Counted from the first letter of the stretch, positions 1 through 8,721 are shown. The stretch: 21,476 nt of DNA from CAZKRL01 sp964555295 (GCA_964555295.1 CAZKRL010000044.1:1-21476), one strand, 5' to 3'. The notes: generated by a model from the letters alone, not told the origin. Made by a program: numbers and translations.

Positions 1-47
1 AGGAATGCATTGGTGCAGCAGTGCAGTATAGCAGAAGAGCGCAACCT

Positions 48-109
48 CTTTGCGCAACTTTGCGTGAATCCCTTACTGCTTCATGATTTCACGCAAAGGT
101 TTCGCAAAG
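48..109. repeat. Degenerate TTTGCG-type inverted repeat
   Basis: The two arms (48-68 and 88-109) pair in two blocks: CTTTGCG with CGCAAAG, and TTTGCGTGAA with TTCACGCAAA. The blocks are separated by a 4/5-nt internal loop and the arms by a 19-nt loop. Further copies of the same word lie nearby (CTTTGTGC at 123-130), and CAACCTCTTTGC occurs at both 42-53 and 161-172. The rest of 1-284 holds no convincing gene. Intergenic repeats built from CTTTGCG/CGCAAAG words are, as I recall, common in Bacteroidota genomes. The function here is unknown; it may be a 3'-end structure of an upstream gene or a dispersed repeat. Confidence 0.55.
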
Positions 110-220
110 AAAAATGCAGAGTCTTTGTGCGATCAATCTACATGTATCCAGAGTTTACATCAACCTCTTTGCTCCGCTGAGATTAATATGACCGGCGCAT
201 TCTATAATCCTACCATCCTT

Positions 221-250
221 CACCCCTGTTTCACTCAGCTGAGCGGGGTG
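221..250. other. Palindromic hairpin before the first gene
   Basis: CACCCC (221-226) pairs with GGGGTG (245-250), and the enclosed segment contains the perfect 10-nt palindrome CTCAGCTGAG (234-243). It is followed by a moderately T-rich stretch. It could be a terminator for a gene left of the window or a leader element. The tail is not a clean T-run, so the terminator reading is uncertain. Confidence 0.35.
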
Positions 251-263
251 TCTTAAATGTTGT

Positions 264-271
264 TAGTTTTG
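264..271 (+). promoter_or_regulatory. Possible -7 promoter element (TAGTTTTG)
   Basis: This is an exact match to the Bacteroidota -7 consensus TAnnTTTG, 13 nt before the ATG at 285, where a short-leader promoter would sit. No TTG/TTTG is visible at the expected -33 spacing, so support rests on one element. Confidence 0.3.
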
Positions 272-284
272 ACGCATCAAGAGA

Positions 285-1493
285 ATGAAATTTTTCCATT
301 GTTTAGCGCTGTTGTTGTTAGCAGCAAACTCTCATGCACTGCCCCGCGTGAGCGTTCTGTCCTGTTCCCCTGGGAATGATCTATATAGTTTATTCGGGCA
401 TACCGCCATCAGGGTATTTGAACAAAACGATGAAGGAATTCGAGATGTCGTATACAACTACGGGGTCTTTCAATTTGATGATTCTTTTTACTGGAAATTC
501 GCTTGCGGTAAGTTGGATTATCTGCTCATTCGTGAACCATTTCATGAATTCCAGCTAGAGTACTTGCAAAGCGGCAGAGCCGTGATCGAGCAAGAATTGC
601 TCCTTGATAGTATTCAAAAATCCAAATTGCTTTTTTTGTTAGAGGAGAATGCATCGCGGGAAAATCGCGTGTATCGTTATGATTTCTTTTATGACAATTG
701 TGCCACTCGTGTGCGTGACATGATTGCCCGCGCACTTTCAACAAATGAAGATCGCCTGGGGTATAGAAGTCCGGATGCATCCGTCATTCAATCTCTAATT
801 CCAAATTATTACCCCATTTCCAATAAGGGAAATATCACCTATAGACAGGCCATTCAGGCCTATCTCGATTACCAGCCATGGAGTGATTTCGGTATCGATC
901 TCGCATTGGGTTTGCCATGTGATGATGTTGTGAATGCCTATGGTATGATGTTTCTTCCCGATTCATTGGCCGCCTCTCTGTCGGGCCTTCATGACGGCGA
1001 TCGCAGATTGATCGGACAAAGTATTGAACTCCTCCCTCGTGAAGGCGGTTGGGATGCAGTGGGAATTTTCACGCCCTTCACGTTATTTATTATTTGGCTA
1101 CTGATTCATGTTTTTAGTGGGTACATTTTTAGGAAGTCGAAATGGCTGGCGTTTTTGCCCACGCGCATTCTCTTATTTGTGACAGGCGTTTTGGGGCTTC
1201 TTGTGGTCTTTCTCTGGTTCTTCACCGATCATCAGACCACAGTGGTGAACCTGAATATACTTTGGGCCAATCCTTGGAATTTGGTTCTATGTTTTCTGCC
1301 ATTCTCTTCCGTTTCCAAGCGCTGGTATTTGTTTGCTCCAACTTTGTTGCCCTTGGTAGTTTTTGTTTTGTTCTGCTGGTGCTTTCCCCAAAAATTTCAT
1401 ACGGCCGTATGGCCATTGGTAGCGATGATGTTATTTTCGGCCTATAGTGTTCGCAAAGCCTTTATCCAAATTCCAAATGCAGTGGTTCAATAG
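285..1493 (+). CDS. DUF4105 (Lnb N-terminal domain-like) exported membrane protein
   Basis: A 402-residue protein with a signal peptide (about residues 1-19) and a DUF4105/Lnb-N-terminal-type periplasmic domain over roughly 20-250. Family hallmarks are the GHTAIRV segment with His39, VVYNYGVFQF (55-64) and FFYDNCATRVRD with Cys139, which resemble the His/Cys pair of NlpC/P60-like folds. The C-terminal third (about 262-390) is very hydrophobic, with four or five membrane spans, so the His/Cys domain is probably tethered facing the periplasm. The enzymatic role of this family in Bacteroidota is not established to my knowledge. It is the first gene of a compact run, and its 3' end overlaps the next gene. 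The start was chosen because the signal peptide begins there and the frame has no better upstream start. The family call is strong; the function is unknown. Confidence 0.8.
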   Translation: MKFFHCLALLLLAANSHALPRVSVLSCSPGNDLYSLFGHTAIRVFEQNDEGIRDVVYNYGVFQFDDSFYWKFACGKLDYLLIREPFHEFQLEYLQSGRAVIEQELLLDSIQKSKLLFLLEENASRENRVYRYDFFYDNCATRVRDMIARALSTNEDRLGYRSPDASVIQSLIPNYYPISNKGNITYRQAIQAYLDYQPWSDFGIDLALGLPCDDVVNAYGMMFLPDSLAASLSGLHDGDRRLIGQSIELLPREGGWDAVGIFTPFTLFIIWLLIHVFSGYIFRKSKWLAFLPTRILLFVTGVLGLLVVFLWFFTDHQTTVVNLNILWANPWNLVLCFLPFSSVSKRWYLFAPTLLPLVVFVLFCWCFPQKFHTAVWPLVAMMLFSAYSVRKAFIQIPNAVVQ

Positions 1494-3078
1494 TCGGTCA
1501 TTGACTATTGGAAAATGTTCAGCTCTGCTCTTATTCTCTTTTCTAATTGCATCCTGTTCTCGTCGTGAGTTTACGTTTTGGTCGCCAGACGTGATTGCCC
1601 CGATAGCGAAGGGAACATTGGGAATTGATGATATCATTCCTGATTCCATATTGTATAATGATACAAACGGTGTCTGGCATATTTGGGTAGAACGTAATCT
1701 GCTGAATTTTGATGTTGATACGCTTGTGGATATTCCCGATACCATCATCCGCAACGCTTTTGGTTTGCCGATTTTAGGCGGTCCGTTTTATTATCCCCCT
1801 GGGCAACATCTCTTTGATATTGATCAGTTTAATATGTTGGATTTAAAAGGCGTATTGCTTCGGGAGGCGCGATTGAAAAGAGGTACTTTGCGATATCGCG
1901 TGAAAAGCACGGTCAATGGTAGTTTGAGGTGCATCTATACTTTACAGGGTGTTCAGCGCGACGGTTTGCCAGTCGTTTTGGAAAGTACAACTCAGCCTGC
2001 AGATGATGCGAGCCCCTATTTCTTTGAGGGTTCAATGGATATTTCGAATTGCACATTTGATTTGACCGGTGGAGTAGGACAGTACAATCGAATTGCTACA
2101 GCATTGGATATTGCTGTGTCACCGAATGCTGCCGACTCGGCCGCCATTGCTGCGGGCGATAGTGTGATTTTCGAGTTAAGTTTCGATGATCTCGCACTGT
2201 CTTATGCGCGAGGCTTCTTTGGTTCACGGATCGAAGCCATCAATGAAACTGCTCAGTTATCCGGTGATTTCGACATGCCGAATGGAGTGGTAGATATCGA
2301 TCAGGTGAGTATTGCCCTGCATATTGAAAATCCCATTGGTGTTGACGCAATTCTCTCTATAGATGAATTTTCAGGAACGAATTTTAATGGCAATACGCAA
2401 GTGAATCTTGTGCATCCACCATTGTATAACGACCTCTTGCTAACGCGTGCTATCGATCAGGCAGGGTTCATAATTCCAAGCAACAAGGATTACTTCATGT
2501 CGCCGGCAAATTCTAACGTTGATCATTTCATTGAGAACCTCCCAAATGGGTTGCAATTGCGAGGAAATATTTGGATCAACCCTCTCGGGGATGTTTCAGA
2601 CGCCAATGATTTTATTTATTTCGATCAGCTTTTAAAAGCCAATGTGATCTTTGATTTGCCTTTGAATATTGGTTTCAATCAGCTTACCATGCGCGATACC
2701 TTGGAGGTTCAATCTATTGAGAATCTGCCTGAAATGGATGGTGCACTGCGTCTGGTTGTGGATAATTACTTTCCTTTTGATGCAATGGCAAACCTTGTTT
2801 TAATTTCTTCTAATGGTTCTTCCTTCACACTGTTGAAGGATGGTAATGTGCAGCCCGCACTGTTGATGGCAGATGAAAGGTCTACGCAGATGACCAGGAG
2901 CGAGCTGTTGATTCCTGTGAACTGCGAGTTGCTCACACTTATGCAGAGTAATTCGCAATTGGCAGTGAGTCTTTCACTCACTACGGATGATTCTGCTGTT
3001 AAGCGGAGAATCTTTGAGGAATATCGTATGGATATTCAGGTTATTGGTTCAGGTAGTATTGAGGTAAGTGCGCACTGA
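1477..3078 (+). CDS. Bacteroidota-type envelope lipoprotein, function unknown
   Basis: The start chosen at ATG 1477 (533 residues) overlaps the previous gene by 17 nt. A GTG at 1447 would add ten residues before the signal peptide and is less likely. The N-terminus has a basic region, a hydrophobic stretch and a lipobox IASC with Cys27, so the mature protein should be a lipid-anchored lipoprotein. The rest is predicted soluble and beta-rich, with many short aromatic and Asp/Asn-rich strands and no recognised catalytic motif. It sits directly before a DUF5723 outer-membrane-type gene, whose ATG overlaps its stop (TGATG). This suggests co-translation and a shared envelope role. I do not recognise a named family. 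Being an exported lipoprotein is well supported; any function is inference. Confidence 0.7.
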   Translation: MQWFNSRSLTIGKCSALLLFSFLIASCSRREFTFWSPDVIAPIAKGTLGIDDIIPDSILYNDTNGVWHIWVERNLLNFDVDTLVDIPDTIIRNAFGLPILGGPFYYPPGQHLFDIDQFNMLDLKGVLLREARLKRGTLRYRVKSTVNGSLRCIYTLQGVQRDGLPVVLESTTQPADDASPYFFEGSMDISNCTFDLTGGVGQYNRIATALDIAVSPNAADSAAIAAGDSVIFELSFDDLALSYARGFFGSRIEAINETAQLSGDFDMPNGVVDIDQVSIALHIENPIGVDAILSIDEFSGTNFNGNTQVNLVHPPLYNDLLLTRAIDQAGFIIPSNKDYFMSPANSNVDHFIENLPNGLQLRGNIWINPLGDVSDANDFIYFDQLLKANVIFDLPLNIGFNQLTMRDTLEVQSIENLPEMDGALRLVVDNYFPFDAMANLVLISSNGSSFTLLKDGNVQPALLMADERSTQMTRSELLIPVNCELLTLMQSNSQLAVSLSLTTDDSAVKRRIFEEYRMDIQVIGSGSIEVSAH

Positions 3079-4346
3079 TGATCATTGGTTTGAATAGAAA
3101 TATAATAGTCATTCATGTTGTATGTTCCTTGATGTGGCTTTTGCCTTCCCACGTTTTTAGTCAGTCTCAAATGGGGAACATTTGGTTTACCCATAATGAT
3201 AGTTTATCCCGAAAGAATTGGGTGTTATTAGAGGGTCAGAGCGCTTTAGGTTCAACGGTTCTGGATAATCGTTTTGCGAATCAGATGTTGTTGGGTGGAA
3301 AATTGGAGAAATCGCAATTGCAATCCTTGGCAAATAAAATGAATGAACAAAATGGTGCTGGGGTCGACGTTGCGGCTGGGTTGTCGTTTTGGAATTTTTC
3401 TGATACCATTTTGAATCGACCCAATTTGGGTTTTATGGCTCAGATAGGAACGAGATATCAGGGATCGCTCACTTTTACGAGAGATTTTTTCGAGGTTGGT
3501 TTTTTAGGGAATGCCGGGTTTGCCGGTCGCACCGCTGAGCTTGGGCCGCTCAATGGAAATCTTCAGGCATGGCAGAAGTTCGGTTTTGGTGTATTCAATA
3601 AGAAAACGAGAAGTTATGTAAGTCTCTCATTATTGGAAGGACAACTCATGCAGAGTATATCTATGCGAAATTGCGATTTCTATACTTCCACCACAGGAGA
3701 TTCACTCTCACTTCAATATAATGGTGAGTACATCAGATCGGATACTGCACGACATGGATTAATGAACGGTTCGGGGGTTGGATTTTGCCTTGATGCCGGG
3801 TACAATTATATAGTTCCCGATGGTAAGAGTTGGTTTCGTTTTGAGCTGCAAGACATGGGTTTGATTATTTGGAATCGGGCCACGGAAAGATATCAGTTGA
3901 ACGGCCAAAATTCTTTTACGGGCTGGGTGATAGATGATATCAATAACTTGAGTTCAGATAGTATTGGCGTTCCGGATTTCAGAGATTCACTTCGGTATGA
4001 TTACAGTAAAAGACGCATTGCAATGGCTGTGCAGGGCAGGATATCCCTGAGTTTTACACATCGGTTAACCTCTCGTTCCTATCTTCATTTCGCAACGATG
4101 ATATTGCCCAACCGGGCTGCATTGCCTCAGATCAGGGCGTCCTACGCTTTTGCCATTCGGCCGTCATTGCTGACCTCTGTGATCTTGTCGTACGGAGGTT
4201 ACGCCGCGGCTGGTGCAGGTGTGGATATTCAATGGATGCCCAAACGCAACTGGTATTTGCGCGCTCAATCGGGCTTGTTAACGGGTTGGCTTTTGCCGAA
4301 TGCCAGGGGTGTGGATTTCGGTTTTACATTGGGAAAGAATTTTTAA
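3078..4346 (+). CDS. DUF5723 family outer-membrane beta-barrel-like protein
   Basis: A 422-residue protein with an N-terminal signal peptide (hydrophobic to about residue 27, then SQSQ). The body is a series of alternating amphipathic, Gly/aromatic-rich strands (for example LGFMAQIGTRYQGSLTFTRD and FFEVGFLGNAGFAG), as in beta-barrel outer-membrane proteins. It ends in a strand with terminal Phe (VDFGFTLGKNF), as barrel proteins often do. The overall pattern matches DUF5723, found in Bacteroidota. It starts in a TGATG overlap with the lipoprotein stop, implying translational coupling and perhaps a lipoprotein/barrel pair. Eight nt separate it from kdsA. Family assignment is from recall of the sequence pattern. 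The transported substrate or partner is unknown. Confidence 0.65.
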   Translation: MIIGLNRNIIVIHVVCSLMWLLPSHVFSQSQMGNIWFTHNDSLSRKNWVLLEGQSALGSTVLDNRFANQMLLGGKLEKSQLQSLANKMNEQNGAGVDVAAGLSFWNFSDTILNRPNLGFMAQIGTRYQGSLTFTRDFFEVGFLGNAGFAGRTAELGPLNGNLQAWQKFGFGVFNKKTRSYVSLSLLEGQLMQSISMRNCDFYTSTTGDSLSLQYNGEYIRSDTARHGLMNGSGVGFCLDAGYNYIVPDGKSWFRFELQDMGLIIWNRATERYQLNGQNSFTGWVIDDINNLSSDSIGVPDFRDSLRYDYSKRRIAMAVQGRISLSFTHRLTSRSYLHFATMILPNRAALPQIRASYAFAIRPSLLTSVILSYGGYAAAGAGVDIQWMPKRNWYLRAQSGLLTGWLLPNARGVDFGFTLGKNF

Positions 4347-4354
4347 TTAATACA

Positions 4355-5176
4355 ATGGGTTATTCATTTGAGAATTGGAACAGTGGCGATGAGTTTTTTC
4401 TCATAGCTGGTCCGTGCGTTGTTGAAGGAGAAGAAATGACAACGCGAATTGCAGCCCGATTGGCTGAGCTGACGTTGAATATGGAAATTCCGTTCATCTT
4501 CAAAGCTTCTTTTCGGAAGGCCAATCGCTCGCGCTCTGATAGTTTTCAGGGCATCGGAGATTTGAAGGCGCTGGAGATACTTGCTGAAATTCGTTCAACT
4601 TATAATGTTCCTGTTATTACTGATGTGCATTCGGTAGAGGATGTGAGCATGGCAAGTGACTTTGTGGATGTATTGCAAATACCTGCTTTTTTGTGTCGAC
4701 AAACTGAACTGTTGGTGGCCGCTGGAAAATCGGGTAGGGTAGTGAACATAAAAAAAGGTCAGTTTCTTTCTCCGGAATCAATGGAGTATGCCGTAGAGAA
4801 GGTAAGAAATGCAGGCGGACAAATAGTCTGGCAAACTGAGCGAGGTACCACTTTTGGCTATCAGGATCTCGTTGTGGATTTCCGTGGAATTCCCATTATG
4901 AAAAGGTTCTCTCCGGTGGTAATGGATTGTACGCATAGTGTTCAACAGCCCAATCAAACCTCAGGTGTCACGGGCGGAAGACCTGATATGATTGAAACGA
5001 TAGCAAGGGCTGCCATTGCAGTGGGTGCAGATGGTTTGTTTATTGAAACGCATCCCGATCCGGCCAAGGCGTTAAGCGATGGGGCGAATATGTTGCACCT
5101 TGATCTGATGCCTTCCTTGTTGTCGAGATTACAGGTGATGCGCAGGGCTTTCGTGGAAATGAAGAGCATTGAATGA
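4355..5176 (+). CDS. kdsA: 3-deoxy-8-phosphooctulonate (Kdo-8-P) synthase
   Basis: KdsA condenses phosphoenolpyruvate with D-arabinose 5-phosphate to give Kdo-8-phosphate, the precursor of the LPS inner-core sugar Kdo, in the cytoplasm. The protein has 273 residues, the usual family length, when started at ATG 4355. The open frame extends upstream to 4232, but that part lies inside the DUF5723 gene and has no family similarity. Conserved blocks are FLIAGPCVVEGEE, ASFRKANRSRSDSFQGIG, NIKKGQFLSPESM, QTERGTTFGY and NQTSGVTGGRPDM. Cys21, His194, Glu231 and Asp242 match the metal ligands of the metal-dependent class (Aquifex-type Cys11, His185, Glu222, Asp233) rather than the Asn-containing E. coli class. 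The gene is embedded in an envelope operon; its stop overlaps the next start (ATGA). Confidence 0.95.
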   Translation: MGYSFENWNSGDEFFLIAGPCVVEGEEMTTRIAARLAELTLNMEIPFIFKASFRKANRSRSDSFQGIGDLKALEILAEIRSTYNVPVITDVHSVEDVSMASDFVDVLQIPAFLCRQTELLVAAGKSGRVVNIKKGQFLSPESMEYAVEKVRNAGGQIVWQTERGTTFGYQDLVVDFRGIPIMKRFSPVVMDCTHSVQQPNQTSGVTGGRPDMIETIARAAIAVGADGLFIETHPDPAKALSDGANMLHLDLMPSLLSRLQVMRRAFVEMKSIE

Positions 5177-6594
5177 GGTCTATAATTCTCATAGGGTTGG
5201 CATTGATGGCTATGGCTGGTCTAGCACAGGATACTGCTATCGTGCATACCTATGGAGGAAATTCATTTGAAGACGCAAGATGTATTGTGCCTTCATCTTT
5301 GGGTGGATATATTCTTGCGGGAACTACGGGCAGTCAGCAAGAGTCTGTAACCAATGCGTATGTTCTCAAAATCAATGATGAGTTAGACTGTGTTTGGTAT
5401 TTGAACCACGGTGGTTACGGTGTGGAACGGTTACAGGATGTTGTTGAGGATACCGATGGGAATATAATAGTCGTAGGTTATGCCAGTGTTGTTCCCGATA
5501 GCGGCTACGATGCACTGGTAATGAAACTTAATGCTGATGGCGATTTGATATGGCAGCGCAATATCGGAGGCGAAGGTTGGCAGTTTATTGATGAAATTGT
5601 ATTGCATCCTTTGGGTGGATATTTATTAGCAGGTCGGCTAATGGATGGCTCGGGCTCACATGATGCGTTGTTGTACCATATGGATAGCAGCGGTAATGTA
5701 TTGAGTCAGTTGAATTTTGGCGGTGCTTATAATGATGCATTTAATGTGCTGGCGATAAATGACTCCTTGATTGTTGCCGCAGGAAGTCTTGGAATGTCTG
5801 ATTCTACGGAGTGCGCTTGGTCTTTGGGGCTCAATCTAAATCTAGAAGTGATTAGTGCCGATACTCTTTTTTCTTATGAAAATAGTAGATGGGAGTATAT
5901 GGACTTTCATGGCGATACAGTATTTACGCTCGGAACGTATGCGATTGATTCGTTAGGGGTACGTGGTTCATTTTTCAGCCGAAGAGAATTTGGCAATGTT
6001 GTATGGACTTTGGACGCTTACAATTTTGAGGCGCGTGAAATTCGTTTCAAGAATCAAATGATTTATTTGCCGGGAACCAATTCGTTTTATGGTCTCGGTG
6101 GTGCAGCGGCATCCATCTGTTTGCTCAATGAATTCGGTAACTTCATCGATTGTCCTTCTTTTGGTGATATAGGTGATGAAGGTTTCTTTGCAATGTCTTT
6201 CAAGGAGGGTGTCCCTTTGTTGGTGGGTACGAGCAATAGTTACTCGTTATATAGCGATAATGATGTGTATGCGGTAATGTTGAGTGATTCCATGGTTTAT
6301 GGTAATTATATTCTTGATATTCAACATGAAGATTGCTTTTCTCTTGGTTCGTCTCAGTTGTCTCTGCTGAATCAGCCCGTGATTCAAATTTTTGAGGGTT
6401 CTGTTCATGCTACTTGGCATGATCGAAATATTTCACTGGAGATATTTGATGTACTCGGTAACCGTTTGGATAGTATTACCCAAAGGCAACAGGTTGTGCT
6501 GAGCACTTCAGGTTATGTGGGAGGAATTTATGTAATGAGAATTACCTCAGGTAGCGATGTAGTAAATAAGAAAATATACCTTTCCGGGCGGTGA
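5173..6594 (+). CDS. Secreted repeat (beta-propeller-like) protein with T9SS sorting domain
   Basis: A 473-residue protein starting in an ATGA overlap with kdsA. A signal peptide spans residues 1-18 (ending LAQ). Four repeats begin near residues 27, 79, 131 and 182, about 52 residues apart. Each has the pattern GG..(E/D/N)D....., then GGY(I/L)LAG or an equivalent, typical of the propeller-like repeats in Bacteroidota secreted proteins. The last ~75 residues (ISLEIFDVLGNRL, then GGIYVMRI and KKIYLSGR) form a type IX secretion type A C-terminal sorting domain, so the mature protein is likely exported across the outer membrane and released or attached to the surface. No catalytic residues are evident. 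Its target is unknown; structural or binding roles are likelier than enzymatic ones. Confidence 0.8.
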   Translation: MRSIILIGLALMAMAGLAQDTAIVHTYGGNSFEDARCIVPSSLGGYILAGTTGSQQESVTNAYVLKINDELDCVWYLNHGGYGVERLQDVVEDTDGNIIVVGYASVVPDSGYDALVMKLNADGDLIWQRNIGGEGWQFIDEIVLHPLGGYLLAGRLMDGSGSHDALLYHMDSSGNVLSQLNFGGAYNDAFNVLAINDSLIVAAGSLGMSDSTECAWSLGLNLNLEVISADTLFSYENSRWEYMDFHGDTVFTLGTYAIDSLGVRGSFFSRREFGNVVWTLDAYNFEAREIRFKNQMIYLPGTNSFYGLGGAAASICLLNEFGNFIDCPSFGDIGDEGFFAMSFKEGVPLLVGTSNSYSLYSDNDVYAVMLSDSMVYGNYILDIQHEDCFSLGSSQLSLLNQPVIQIFEGSVHATWHDRNISLEIFDVLGNRLDSITQRQQVVLSTSGYVGGIYVMRITSGSDVVNKKIYLSGR

Positions 6595-7814
6595 TGGGCT
6601 TCTGGCAATATCTGAAATGGTCGGCTATTTACTTTCTTACTGTTTTTTTGGGGATTGTATTTCTGACCGTTCTGTGGAATGGCTGGTCGACGGTCGTAAA
6701 CTTTGATTTTCTCGTTTGGGATGCGGAGGTGCTTTCTCGAATCGTCAGTGATGGATATGATTATTACACGGTGGCATTCTATCCAATGTTTCCCTGGGTA
6801 TGGAAATTGCTTTCATTAAGTCCATTATCTATTAGCATCTTTAATGGTGGCTTATTTCTTGTGGTGGTTTCACTCATGGGTTCATTTCAAAAGATGAGTC
6901 GCACCTCGTTTTTGCTTCATCTTTCTTGGCCGTCGTTGTTGTTTATGTTTTTACCCTACAGTGAAGCGCTTTTATTTTTCTTTACTTTTTGGTTTTTACA
7001 TTTTCGTGGAAAGGACTTGTGGTTTTGGTCAGGTATTTTTCTCTTTTTGATGTCCCTCACAAAACCTACGGCCTCGATCATGTTACCTGCGCTTTGCATA
7101 GCGGAATGGCTGGCCGGCAGCTTCATGTCATGGAGGTTGGCTCAACGGATTTTCTTTTATGCAGCTATGATATTCGCAGGTAATTTACTGGTCTGGTATA
7201 TCCAGTTTATCGAGACGGGTGAATGGTTGATTTTTTTTCGTGCACAATCAGAAATATGGCATCAAAGTTTGTCATTTCCATCACTGCCATTAGCCACTTG
7301 GGATAGCAATAAGGTCATTTGGCTCGATGCCGCCGCATTGTATTTTACATTTCTAGCATTAGCATTTTCTTTTGTGATGGTGAGAGATCGCATTTTTCAT
7401 GGAAGCCGGTTTGATGCGATTTGGTCTTATGCTGTAATCGCGTTGGCAGGTACAGGTTTTTTCGTGCTTTGTTTCCGTCAGGGGATGTTGTTCAGTTTGA
7501 ATCGTTTTGTATTCGCCTCAGCCTTTTTTATGTTCCTGGCGCCAAGAGGTGTTATTCGCCCGGAGTCGTATCGTGTATTAGGTTCTGTATGGTTGCATAT
7601 TTCTATCGCACTTATAGTGTCCTTGCTTTGTGGGGGCTATCAGCATATCCGCTTGGTGTTTGCCTTTGTTGCGCTCTCTTCGATTTTAGTGTTGTACGTT
7701 CGTCACTCCTGGTTTCTTCATTTTCATAAACTGGCTTATCTGCTGTTGGTATTGCTTTGGTGCTTTTCTGTTTTTTACGGCTATCGTGTGCTAATGCGGC
7801 AATGGGTGGCTTAA
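6594..7814 (+). CDS. Polytopic GT-C-like glycosyltransferase (PIG-V/Gpi18-like)
   Basis: A 406-residue integral membrane protein with about ten hydrophobic segments along its length. The first periplasmic loop carries FLVWDAEVLSRIVSDGYDYY followed by AFYPMFP (residues 39-67). This resembles the WD...IA..GY...AFFPLYP signature of PIG-V/Gpi18-like mannosyltransferases (COG5542), where the loop Asp is the catalytic candidate; here Asp43 would play that part. Such GT-C enzymes use lipid-linked sugar donors. The ATG at 6594 overlaps the previous stop (TGATG); a GTG at 6591 directly before it is also possible. The operon context with kdsA fits glycan or lipopolysaccharide assembly, but the acceptor cannot be read from the sequence. 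The call of a membrane protein is certain; the GT-C assignment is moderate. Confidence 0.6.
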   Translation: MGFWQYLKWSAIYFLTVFLGIVFLTVLWNGWSTVVNFDFLVWDAEVLSRIVSDGYDYYTVAFYPMFPWVWKLLSLSPLSISIFNGGLFLVVVSLMGSFQKMSRTSFLLHLSWPSLLFMFLPYSEALLFFFTFWFLHFRGKDLWFWSGIFLFLMSLTKPTASIMLPALCIAEWLAGSFMSWRLAQRIFFYAAMIFAGNLLVWYIQFIETGEWLIFFRAQSEIWHQSLSFPSLPLATWDSNKVIWLDAAALYFTFLALAFSFVMVRDRIFHGSRFDAIWSYAVIALAGTGFFVLCFRQGMLFSLNRFVFASAFFMFLAPRGVIRPESYRVLGSVWLHISIALIVSLLCGGYQHIRLVFAFVALSSILVLYVRHSWFLHFHKLAYLLLVLLWCFSVFYGYRVLMRQWVA

Positions 7815-7867
7815 AAAAGATTCGCCTATTTGTGCGGTGAGTTACTAATTTGCCCTGCTAATCGAGT

Positions 7868-8677
7868 ATGACAGTAGAGCGATTTTTTGAATTGTTTTTG
7901 AAGGAGCTGGAAGGTAAGCCCGAGTGGTGGTCGTATTACAAGTTTCATGCAAGCACAAAGAGTTTTCATTTCCGAAAGGCATATTTCTGTCAGCGTTTGG
8001 AGTATATACAATCTGCATTGTCGGGTTTGAATGGACCTTTATGGGATATAGGATGTGGCTACGGCACAACCGCAATTTTTTTGGCATTGAATGGTCATCG
8101 TATTCACGGAAATACGTTGGAGTTTTATTTCCCTGAGATATCGGAGCGAATGAAATTTTGGTCTCGCTTCGGGGATGTCAGCGGCTTTACTTATGACTAT
8201 GCCGATCTATTCTCAATGAATCCTGTTGCTCCTGCGTATTCAGCCGTTATTGTTCAGGATACCTTGCATCATCTCGAACCCATTGATTCAGCTTTGGAGA
8301 TCATCCGAAAAAGTCTGCTGCCGGGAGGAAAGATGATTGCAGTTGAGGAGAATGGTAATAATCTCATCCAGTCGTTAAAACTCTATCGTCAGCGTGGAAA
8401 CAAGCGGGTTATCGAGATGTATGATGAAAAGCTCGGAAAAACCATTTTGTTGGGGAATGAGAATATTCGTTCATTGGCAAAATGGGCGAGTTTGGTTGAA
8501 ACGGCTGGGATGAGAATTGTACCTGAAACGGTGAACTATGTTAGAATTCTTCCGCCAGCTCTATTCAATCTTTTCAGCTACAGCAAGAGTATTGATTTTG
8601 AACAGAAATTGGCAAGGGTAGCTTGGTTGCGCGAGGGCTTTTGTTTCGGGTTGAATTTTCAGGCTAATGCTGATTGA
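7868..8677 (+). CDS. Class I SAM-dependent methyltransferase
   Basis: A 269-residue cytosolic protein with a Rossmann-type methyltransferase core. Motif I is LWDIGCGYGTT (58-68), binding S-adenosylmethionine. An acidic residue at the end of strand 2 (Glu85 in HGNTLEF) would hold the ribose. The motif QDTLHHLEP (130-138) and the post-motif LLPGGKMIAVEE (150-161) complete the fold. The pattern LHHLEP...SLLPGG is that of small-molecule or lipid/quinone methyltransferases rather than DNA or rRNA enzymes, but the substrate cannot be named. A 53-nt gap separates it from the glycosyltransferase, so it may be the last gene of that operon or have its own promoter. No obvious terminator lies on either side. 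Confidence 0.8.
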   Translation: MTVERFFELFLKELEGKPEWWSYYKFHASTKSFHFRKAYFCQRLEYIQSALSGLNGPLWDIGCGYGTTAIFLALNGHRIHGNTLEFYFPEISERMKFWSRFGDVSGFTYDYADLFSMNPVAPAYSAVIVQDTLHHLEPIDSALEIIRKSLLPGGKMIAVEENGNNLIQSLKLYRQRGNKRVIEMYDEKLGKTILLGNENIRSLAKWASLVETAGMRIVPETVNYVRILPPALFNLFSYSKSIDFEQKLARVAWLREGFCFGLNFQANAD

Positions 8678-8721
8678 AAGGGGAGTATAATCTGTCTTTC
8701 CTTCTGTTGAATTTGTTTGAC

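Noticed and set aside
1..180. CRISPR-like repeat array
   Set aside because: The repeated words are short, degenerate and in both orientations, without regular spacers or cas genes.
4232..4354. Upstream extension of kdsA (41 extra residues)
   Set aside because: It lies inside the DUF5723 gene, has no KdsA similarity, and the family N-terminus begins at ATG 4355.
7815..7867. Promoter before the methyltransferase (CTAATTTG)
   Set aside because: It lacks the TA at the right position, and the TTTG upstream is only about 12 nt away.
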